Shown one piece after another: positions 7,755 to 13,778 of a DNA stretch of 18,350 bases (the stretch's first letter is position 1; each line of letters begins with the position of its first letter). The notes beneath the pieces are model-generated. The model did no database searches. It was not told where the DNA came from and worked only from the letters and a program-made list of their open reading frames with translations. This DNA is from Lachnospiraceae bacterium UBA3801. GTDB lineage: Bacteria; Bacillota; Clostridia; Lachnospirales; Lachnospiraceae. The stretch covers positions 1 to 18,350 of the forward strand of contig DFEN01000060.1 of NCBI GenBank assembly GCA_002368685.1, given 5' to 3'. The position numbers were made by a program, and so were the translations under genes.

Positions 7755-7802
7755 CACGGTTAGCGCCCATATGAGACGCTGACCGTGTTTTATTTTATTA
7801 TT
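7755..7802 (+). terminator. Intrinsic terminator of the luxS operon, also 5' hairpin of the tig message
   Basis: CACGGTTAGCG (7755-7765) pairs with CGCTGACCGTG (7777-7787), an 11-base-pair stem with one G-U pair and an 11-base loop, followed by TTTTATTTTATTATT. This is a good Rho-independent terminator about 70 bases after luxS. Because a strong extended -10 element ends three bases before the stem, transcripts starting there would begin within the left arm and keep about eight stem pairs at their 5' end. Confidence 0.75.
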
Positions 7803-7841
7803 AGATTATCAGACCGATAGGTCATAAGGAGGAAAATAAAG

Positions 7842-9128
7842 ATGAGTTTAACTTACGAAAAACTTGAAGGAAACATGGCAGAGCTTACTATTACAGTTCC
7901 TGCAGAGGATTTTAACAAGGCATGTGTTGAGGTTTATAACAGAACTAAGAATAAGTTCCAGTTTGACGGATTCCGTAAGGGTCACGTTCCAATGGCATTT
8001 ATCGAGAAGACATATGGCTACGCTGTATTTTATGAAGATGCTGCTAATGACCTTATTAATAAGACTTATTTCGAAGAGATCAAGGATTGTGATCTTGATA
8101 TAGTTTCAAATCCTGATATCTCTGTAAGCCAGATTGAAAAGGGTAAGGATTTCATCTACAAGGCAAAGGTTGCTACAAAGCCTCCTGTAGAGTTAGGTGA
8201 TCTTGATAAGATCGAAATCGAGAAGATCGATACAACAGTAACAGATGAGGATGTTGAGAAGGAAATCGAGAACAAGCTTAAGGCTAACTCAACAAAGCAG
8301 GAAGTTACAGATAGAGCTGCTAAGGATGGTGACGAGGCTACTATTAATTTCGAGGGCTTCGTTGATGAAGTTGCATTTGAAGGTGGAAAGGGCGAGAGCT
8401 ATCCATTAGTACTTGGTTCTGGTTCATTTATCCCTGGTTTTGAAGATCAGATAGTTGGTCATAATGTTGGTGACAGCTTTGATGTAAATGTAACATTCCC
8501 AGAGAATTATCAGGCAGAGGATCTTGCTGGTAAGGCTGCAGTATTTAAGTGTGACCTTCTTGGGCTTAAAGAGACTGTTGTTCCTGAGCTTGATGATGAG
8601 TATGTTTCAGATACATCTGATTTTGAGACAGTTGATGAGTATAAGGCTGATGTACGTAAGCAGGTTGAAGAGCGCAAGGCTGAGAGTGCTAAACATGAGA
8701 AGGAAGAGAAGGCTATCGATAAACTCGTTGAGATGTCTACAGTAGAGCTTCCTGAACCAATGATCGCTTATCAGCAGGATAAGATGGTTGATAACTTTGG
8801 TCAGCAGCTTATGTATCAGGGAATGAATCTTGAGCAGTACCTCAATATGACGGGCCAGACAAGAGATGATATGAAGGATCAGGTTCGTCCAGAGGCTGAG
8901 AAGCAGATCAAGAGAAGTCTTATTATCGAAGCAGTAGCAGATGCTCAGGGATTTGAAGTATCTGATGAGGATGTAAATGCTGAGATGGAGAAGATGGCGA
9001 AGCAGTATCAGATGGAACTTGATAAGATCAAGGAAATAATGGGTGCAGAGCAGATCGATGGACTTAAGGCTGATATCAGAATGCAGAAGGCTGTTCAGTT
9101 TATCGCTGAAAAGGCAGTAGAGAAATAA
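7842..9128 (+). CDS. tig: Trigger factor, ribosome-associated chaperone and prolyl isomerase
   Basis: A chaperone that docks at the ribosomal exit tunnel and shields nascent chains. The 428-residue protein has the ribosome-binding signature GFRKGHVP at 43-50, where family members carry GFRxGxxP. An FKBP-type isomerase domain follows at about 160-248 (GDEATINFEGF, LVLGSGSFIPGFE, VGDSFDVNVTFP), then a long charged helical C-terminal substrate-binding region. AAGGAGG (7826-7832) lies nine bases before the ATG. It heads a run with clpP (39-base gap), clpX and ysxC, a common Firmicutes arrangement linking folding of new proteins with ATP-dependent proteolysis. Confidence 0.97.
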   Translation: MSLTYEKLEGNMAELTITVPAEDFNKACVEVYNRTKNKFQFDGFRKGHVPMAFIEKTYGYAVFYEDAANDLINKTYFEEIKDCDLDIVSNPDISVSQIEKGKDFIYKAKVATKPPVELGDLDKIEIEKIDTTVTDEDVEKEIENKLKANSTKQEVTDRAAKDGDEATINFEGFVDEVAFEGGKGESYPLVLGSGSFIPGFEDQIVGHNVGDSFDVNVTFPENYQAEDLAGKAAVFKCDLLGLKETVVPELDDEYVSDTSDFETVDEYKADVRKQVEERKAESAKHEKEEKAIDKLVEMSTVELPEPMIAYQQDKMVDNFGQQLMYQGMNLEQYLNMTGQTRDDMKDQVRPEAEKQIKRSLIIEAVADAQGFEVSDEDVNAEMEKMAKQYQMELDKIKEIMGAEQIDGLKADIRMQKAVQFIAEKAVEK

Positions 9129-9167
9129 ACTATTTAATGTAAGCTATTAAGTATAGGAGGTTATATT

Positions 9168-9752
9168 ATGGCATTAGTACCTACAGTCATTGAGACTACT
9201 AATAGAGGTGAAAGAGCATATGATATATACTCTAGACTTCTTAAGGAAAGAATCATTTTCCTTGGAGATGAAGTAAATGATGTTACAGCAAGCCTTGTTG
9301 TAGCGCAGCTTCTTTTCCTTGAGTCAGAAGACTCTAATAAGGATATTAATCTATATATAAATAGCCCAGGTGGTTCAGTTACAGCTGGTATGGCTATATA
9401 TGATACTATGCAGTATATAAAGTGTGACGTTTCAACTATCTGTGTTGGTATGGCTGCATCTATGGGAGCATTTCTTCTCTCAGGTGGTGCAAAGGGTAAG
9501 AGATTTGCACTTCCAAATGCAGAAATAATGATTCATCAGCCACTTGGTGGTACTCAGGGGCAGGCAACAGATATGGAGATAGAGGTTGAACATATGCTTC
9601 GTATCAAGAAGAACCTGATATCTATCATGGCAGAGAACGCTGGAAAAGACTATGAGACTGTTCTTGCAGATTGCGAGCGTAATAACTGGATGACAGCTAA
9701 GGAAGCTATGGAATATGGCCTTATAGACAACGTTGTTGAGAATCGTAATTAA
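9168..9752 (+). CDS. clpP: ATP-dependent Clp protease proteolytic subunit, with Asn in the catalytic Asp position
   Basis: Forms the barrel-shaped serine peptidase that degrades proteins unfolded by ClpX or similar ATPases. The 194-residue protein has nucleophile Ser98 in [11 protein letters not shown] and His123 in MIHQPLGG, numbering as in S. aureus ClpP. The gap-free count from His to the third triad residue (49 in E. coli, His122 to Asp171) lands here on Asn172, in CERNNWMT where most ClpPs have TERDxF or TDRDxF. The codon is AAT at 9681-9683. The rest is conserved, including the oxyanion strand [15 protein letters not shown] (9156-9160) is seven bases before the ATG. Immediate clpX linkage argues that it is the working partner. 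How active it is without the Asp is uncertain. Confidence 0.97.
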   Translation: MALVPTVIETTNRGERAYDIYSRLLKERIIFLGDEVNDVTASLVVAQLLFLESEDSNKDINLYINSPGGSVTAGMAIYDTMQYIKCDVSTICVGMAASMGAFLLSGGAKGKRFALPNAEIMIHQPLGGTQGQATDMEIEVEHMLRIKKNLISIMAENAGKDYETVLADCERNNWMTAKEAMEYGLIDNVVENRN

Positions 9753-9765
9753 TCGGGAGTGAACT

Positions 9766-10989
9766 ATGGCTAGTCGTAATGACGATAATAAGATACTTAG
9801 ATGTTCATTCTGTAATAAGACTCAGGATCAGGTAAGAAAGCTTATAGCTGGTCCGGGTGCTTATATATGCGATGAATGTGTTGGTATCTGTTCTGACATA
9901 ATAGAAGATGAACTAAAGAATATGCAGGAAGCGGACGGAGAGCTGAATCTTCCAAAGCCAAAGGACATCAAGGCATTTCTTGATGATTATGTAATAGGTC
10001 AGGAAGCAGCAAAGAAGGCTCTTGCCGTAGCTGTATATAATCACTATAAGAGAGTTCTTGCAGGCAAGAACTTCGATGTTGAATTACAAAAGAGTAATAT
10101 TCTCATGATTGGACCTACAGGTTCTGGAAAGACCTATATGGCACAGACTCTTGCTAAGATGTTAAATGTTCCATTTGCAATTGCAGATGCTACAACTCTT
10201 ACAGAGGCTGGTTATGTAGGTGAAGATGTTGAGAATATCTTACTTAAGCTTATACAGGCTGCTGACTATGATGTAGATAGAGCAGAGAGAGGTATCATAT
10301 ATATCGATGAGATAGATAAGATATCTAAGAAGTCTGAAAATGTATCTATCACTAGAGATGTATCTGGTGAGGGTGTACAGCAGGCTCTTCTAAAGATAGT
10401 TGAGGGAACTGTTGCATCTGTTCCTCCACAGGGCGGACGTAAGCATCCACAGCAGGAGTTTATTGAGATAGATACTTCAAATATTCTCTTTATCTGTGGT
10501 GGTGCCTTTGATGGTCTGGATAAGGTTATTGAGAATAGAGTGGGTAAGAAGTCTATAGGCTTTAATGCTGATATTCAGCTAGACAAGACTATAGTTGATA
10601 CAGAACTCCTAGGAAAGGTTCAGCCTCAGGATCTTGTTAAATTTGGTATCATACCTGAGTTTGTTGGTCGTGTTCCTGTTGTTGTAACACTGGATCAGCT
10701 CGATGAACAGGCGCTCGTTAGTATACTTACTGAACCTAAGTCATCTATAGTAAAACAGTATCAGAAGCTCTTTGAGTTTGATGGTGTTGAACTAGAGTTC
10801 GAGGAAGATGCCCTCAAAGAAGTTGCCAAGGAAGCTATGGAAAGAGCTACCGGCGCCAGAGGACTAAGAGCTATTCTTGAACATTCAATGACAGATGTAA
10901 TGTATGAAATACCTTCAAATGATGATATTAAGAAGGTTGTAATTACTAAAGAAACTATTTCAGAGGGAAAAGACCCGAAAGTAGAGTAG
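9766..10989 (+). CDS. clpX: ClpX, ATP-dependent unfoldase of the Clp protease
   Basis: A hexameric AAA+ ATPase that recognises, unfolds and feeds substrates to ClpP. The 407-residue protein has an N-terminal zinc-binding domain with Cys13, Cys16, Cys35 and Cys38, a Walker A GPTGSGKT at 116-123, and a Walker [10 protein letters not shown] with Asp181 and Glu182. The pore region GYVGEDVEN and the sensor-2 GARGLR are present. The ClpP-docking IGF loop is intact at Ile264-Gly265-Phe266. It follows clpP by 13 bases with GGGAG ahead of the ATG. Its stop is one base from the ysxC start. No lon gene follows, unlike in B. subtilis. Confidence 0.98.
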   Translation: MASRNDDNKILRCSFCNKTQDQVRKLIAGPGAYICDECVGICSDIIEDELKNMQEADGELNLPKPKDIKAFLDDYVIGQEAAKKALAVAVYNHYKRVLAGKNFDVELQKSNILMIGPTGSGKTYMAQTLAKMLNVPFAIADATTLTEAGYVGEDVENILLKLIQAADYDVDRAERGIIYIDEIDKISKKSENVSITRDVSGEGVQQALLKIVEGTVASVPPQGGRKHPQQEFIEIDTSNILFICGGAFDGLDKVIENRVGKKSIGFNADIQLDKTIVDTELLGKVQPQDLVKFGIIPEFVGRVPVVVTLDQLDEQALVSILTEPKSSIVKQYQKLFEFDGVELEFEEDALKEVAKEAMERATGARGLRAILEHSMTDVMYEIPSNDDIKKVVITKETISEGKDPKVE

Positions 10990-10990
10990 T

Positions 10991-11575
10991 ATGAAGATTA
11001 AATCATCTGAGCTTAAGGTTGTCTGCGGACCAACTTCTAAGCTTCCTATGGAAGATATACCGGAAATAGCATTTGCCGGAAGGTCAAATGTAGGTAAATC
11101 TTCTCTGATCAATTCATTACTTAATCGTAAAAATCTTGCCAGGACATCTTCTAGTCCCGGCAAGACTGTAACGATTAATTTCTATGCTGTAAATGAGATG
11201 TTCTATCTCGTTGATTTACCAGGTTATGGATATGCAAAGGCTTCACTTGAGTCTAGAGCTAAGTGGGGCAAAATGATAGAGAAATATCTGAGTACGCGCA
11301 GTGTCCTCAAAGCTGTTGTTTTGCTGGTTGATATTAGACATGCTCCAACTAAGGATGATGTCATGATGTATGACTGGATCGTTAGAAGCGGGCTTAGTCC
11401 TATTATTGTTGCAACTAAACTTGATAAGATTAAGCGTAGCCAGAAAGATAAATGCATAAAGCTTATAAGAGAAACTCTGAAGGCGGAGAAGGACATAAAA
11501 ATAGTCCCTTACTCCAGTACCTCGAAGCAGGGACGTGATGAACTTCTTATGATATTAGATGAATACTTAGCCTAA
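10991..11575 (+). CDS. ysxC: Ribosome biogenesis GTPase YsxC/EngB
   Basis: A small TrmE-Era-EngA-type GTPase needed for assembly of the large ribosomal subunit in bacteria such as B. subtilis. The 194-residue protein shows G1 GRSNVGKS at 30-37, G2 threonine in GKTVTINFY, G3 DLPG at 75-78 in the family stretch DLPGYGYAK, and G4 TKLDK. The ATG lies one base after the clpX stop and has no clear ribosome binding site, so translation is probably coupled to clpX. It is the last gene of the run and its stop is one base away from the stop of the opposing DUF4364 gene, with no terminator visible between them. Confidence 0.97.
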   Translation: MKIKSSELKVVCGPTSKLPMEDIPEIAFAGRSNVGKSSLINSLLNRKNLARTSSSPGKTVTINFYAVNEMFYLVDLPGYGYAKASLESRAKWGKMIEKYLSTRSVLKAVVLLVDIRHAPTKDDVMMYDWIVRSGLSPIIVATKLDKIKRSQKDKCIKLIRETLKAEKDIKIVPYSSTSKQGRDELLMILDEYLA

Positions 11576-11576
11576 A

Positions 11577-12101
11577 TTAGTTTTTAGACCATAATTCATT
11601 TACAAGATACTGATATACATCAGTACTTTTTGTACGCCAGTTATCACAGATGGAGCGAGCAATACCTTCTGTTGGTACCGTGATAGAGATATCCAGAAGA
11701 GTTTCACGACGCTCGCGAATAGCACATTTTACTACATATTCGTTATTTTTAGAGGTATAGTCGGCGAATATTTCAGATTCATTTTTGAGATTTATTTTTT
11801 CTTTCTTGAAATAATCCCTAATTTCTTGTTTAATGTTATTAGAAATTCTATTTTCGAAATAGAGTAGAGCTTCCTCTCCAAGATTCGTTATTTTATAATG
11901 TTGAGTCTTGCGGATGGTAGTTACAGATATGAAGTTTTTATCTATGAGCTCGCTCAGCGATTCGTGTATATTGAATAAGGTTGTATATCCTTTATCAAGG
12001 ATAAAACTGGTAATCTGAGCATTTGTCAGAGTGTACTCATCTATTCTGTCGAGCATATACAGTATTATAAGCTTGTATAGCATCAGGTTTTGATTTTCCA
12101 T
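11577..12101 (-). CDS. DUF4364 family protein, predicted winged-helix DNA-binding protein
   Basis: A 174-residue protein of a family largely confined to Clostridia, without established function. The N-terminal part (YKLIILYMLDRIDEYTLTNA, then QITSFILDKGY and HESLSELIDKNFISV with KTQHYKITNLGEEAL) has the helix-turn-helix and beta-wing layout of MarR/PadR-like regulators. The C-terminal half is of unknown role. I chose ATG at 12101 because GGAG (revcomp of 12108-12111) stands six bases upstream and the family motif begins there. A TTG at 12182 would add 27 residues but has no ribosome binding site. It is convergent with ysxC and divergent from rho, with about 100 bases between the start codons. 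A regulator in this position could act on that shared region; this is inference. Confidence 0.85.
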   Translation of the reverse strand: MENQNLMLYKLIILYMLDRIDEYTLTNAQITSFILDKGYTTLFNIHESLSELIDKNFISVTTIRKTQHYKITNLGEEALLYFENRISNNIKQEIRDYFKKEKINLKNESEIFADYTSKNNEYVVKCAIRERRETLLDISITVPTEGIARSICDNWRTKSTDVYQYLVNELWSKN

Positions 12102-12140
12102 ATAAAACTCCATTAGTAAATTTTGTGACGTGTGCTTATT

Positions 12141-12169
12141 AGAATACGCCACTTGTATATGATTTTCAA
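12141..12169 (-). promoter_or_regulatory. Promoter candidate for the DUF4364 gene
   Basis: On the minus strand TTGAAA (12169-12164, five of six) is followed by 17 bases and TATTCT (12146-12141, four of six). Transcription would begin near 12134, giving a leader of about 33 bases before the ATG at 12101, consistent with that start. An alternative TATAAT on the same strand (12211-12206, inside the rho 5' end) lacks a good -35. Confidence 0.4.
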
Positions 12170-12201
12170 GAGTATTTTCCAAAATAATGAAAGGAGACTA
12201 G

Positions 12202-13722
12202 ATGAATTATAGTAAGTTAAAAGTTTCGGAACTTAGAGAAATAGCCGAGTCTAGAGGACTTCGTAATCTTAAGGGCGTAAAAAAGGATGAGCTGGTAGAA
12301 CTCCTTACAAATATCGATAAGATGAACGAGGCTAAGAAGGCCGCAAATGAAAATGTGGCTGATAAGAAAGGCAAAAACAAAAATGTAAAGACTAAGAAGA
12401 AGACTGCTGTAACTGAGGAAGAAGAGGTAGAAAGATTCAGTAAGTCTGAATATATAGAAGAGAAGTCCTTTGCAGAAGGTGATTCTAAAGCTTATGAAGA
12501 AGCTCCTGAGGAAGAGCTTGAAACAGAAACAGATTCTGAAGTTGTAAATGAAGCTGGTTCTGAAAATGAATCTGAGAATGAGAATGAAAATATCAAGGAA
12601 GTCGCTGAAGGAATCCTTGAGGTTTTAACAGATGGATACGGCTTTATCAGAAGTGATAATTATATGCCAGGGGAAAGAGACATTTACGTTTCACCTTCCC
12701 AGATAAGAAAGTTTAGACTTCGTACCGGTGATATAGTAAGAGGACCTATCAGAAAGAAGAATGGTCCGAATGAGAAGTTTAGTGCGCTTCTATATATCGA
12801 ATCGGTAAATGGTTATACTCCATCTGAAATTCTGAAGAGGAAGAAATTCGAAGATATGACTCCTATATTCCCAGATGATAGAATTCACCTGGATTATCCT
12901 GGAGCTCCAGTTTCGCTTAGAATAGTTGATCTCTTTAGTCCAATAGGTAAGGGACAGAGAGGTATGATAGTATCTCCTCCAAAGGCAGGAAAGACAACAC
13001 TTCTGAAACAGATAGCCAAGAGGATTAGTGTGGCTAATCCTGAGATGAATCTTCTTGTACTTCTTATTGATGAGAGACCTGAAGAGGTTACTGATATAAA
13101 GGAATCTATTGAAGGACCTAATGCTGAGGTTATTTATTCTACATTTGATGAACTTCCAGAGCATCACAAGAGAGTATCTGAAATGGTGATAGAAAGAGCA
13201 AAGAGACTTGTTGAAAGTGGCAATGATGTTGTCATTTTGATTGATTCTATTACTAGACTATCAAGAGCATATAACCTTACAGTTCCGCCAAGTGGTAGAA
13301 CTCTTTCTGGTGGTCTTGACCCAGCAGCTCTTTATATGCCTAAGAAATTCTTTGGGGCAGCTAGAAATATGCGTGAGGGTGGTTCGCTTACTATTCTTGC
13401 TACAGCTCTTATTGAAACTGGAAGTAGAATGGATGACGTGGTATTCGAGGAATTCAAGGGTACAGGTAATATGGAGCTTGTTCTTGATAGAAATCTGCAG
13501 GAGAAAAGAGTGTTCCCTGCAATTGATATATCCAAGTCAGGAACTAGAAAGGATGACCTTCTTCTGGAACCGGAGGAGAAAGAAGTACTGGATATAATTC
13601 ATAGAAGATTCCATAGTATGAAAAATGAGGATGTGACAGAGGATCTTCTTAAATTATTTGCTCAAACTAAGGATAATAAGCAATTTATTGGTGTTGCCAA
13701 GAAATTGTTTCAGAAAAAGTAA
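12202..13722 (+). CDS. rho: Transcription termination factor Rho, with N-terminal insertion
   Basis: A hexameric RNA helicase that ends transcription at Rho-dependent sites. The 506-residue protein has a Rho_N helical domain (1-37), an inserted low-complexity region (about 38-133), a cold-shock-like RNA-binding domain (about 135-205, with GYGFIR and [12 protein letters not shown]), and the RecA-like ATPase. Walker A PPKAGKTT includes Lys264, the Walker [13 protein letters not shown] starts with Ile347-Asp348, and [12 protein letters not shown] and [11 protein letters not shown] are intact. E. coli Rho has Lys184, so the 80-residue offset measures the insertion. AAAGGAG (12190-12196) stands five bases before the ATG. 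I see no clear promoter in the 100-base gap shared with the DUF4364 gene. Confidence 0.98.
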   Translation: MNYSKLKVSELREIAESRGLRNLKGVKKDELVELLTNIDKMNEAKKAANENVADKKGKNKNVKTKKKTAVTEEEEVERFSKSEYIEEKSFAEGDSKAYEEAPEEELETETDSEVVNEAGSENESENENENIKEVAEGILEVLTDGYGFIRSDNYMPGERDIYVSPSQIRKFRLRTGDIVRGPIRKKNGPNEKFSALLYIESVNGYTPSEILKRKKFEDMTPIFPDDRIHLDYPGAPVSLRIVDLFSPIGKGQRGMIVSPPKAGKTTLLKQIAKRISVANPEMNLLVLLIDERPEEVTDIKESIEGPNAEVIYSTFDELPEHHKRVSEMVIERAKRLVESGNDVVILIDSITRLSRAYNLTVPPSGRTLSGGLDPAALYMPKKFFGAARNMREGGSLTILATALIETGSRMDDVVFEEFKGTGNMELVLDRNLQEKRVFPAIDISKSGTRKDDLLLEPEEKEVLDIIHRRFHSMKNEDVTEDLLKLFAQTKDNKQFIGVAKKLFQKK

Positions 13723-13726
13723 TAAA

Positions 13727-13765
13727 GTGTTATAATGAAGTTTAGTTTTGATTTATTAATAACAC
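13727..13765 (+). promoter_or_regulatory. Extended -10 promoter for the penicillin-binding protein, within an inverted repeat
   Basis: Directly after the rho stop, TGT plus TATAAT (13728-13736) forms an extended -10 element; the -35 region is poor, as is common for this class. Transcription would start near 13743 with a leader of about 36 bases. GTGTTAT (13727-13733), overlapping the -10, is repeated inverted as ATAACAC (13759-13765), with centres 32 bases apart. A protein binding both arms could block the promoter, but the repeat is short. Confidence 0.5.
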
Positions 13766-13778
13766 CTGGAGGCTAGAA

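Noticed and set aside
7758..7784. CIRCE-like heat-shock operator at the tig promoter (TTAGC ... GCTGA)
   Set aside because: CIRCE is TTAGCACTC, nine bases, then GAGTGCTAA. Here the inner CTC/GAG parts are missing and the arms span 23 bases instead of 27. The dyad is better explained as a terminator stem.
7811..7825. CtsR-type box near tig (GACC GATA GGTC)
   Set aside because: CtsR sites are direct heptads of the GGTCAAA type. This is a short four-base inverted repeat with no second heptad.
12102..12182. N-terminal extension of the DUF4364 protein from a TTG at 12182
   Set aside because: No ribosome binding site precedes the TTG, whereas ATG at 12101 has GGAG six bases upstream and matches where the family motif starts. 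The extension would also leave only 19 bases for divergent promoters.
12187..12201. Four-codon ORF (MKGD) ending immediately before the rho start
   Set aside because: It is formed by the rho ribosome binding site itself and has no ribosome binding site of its own.
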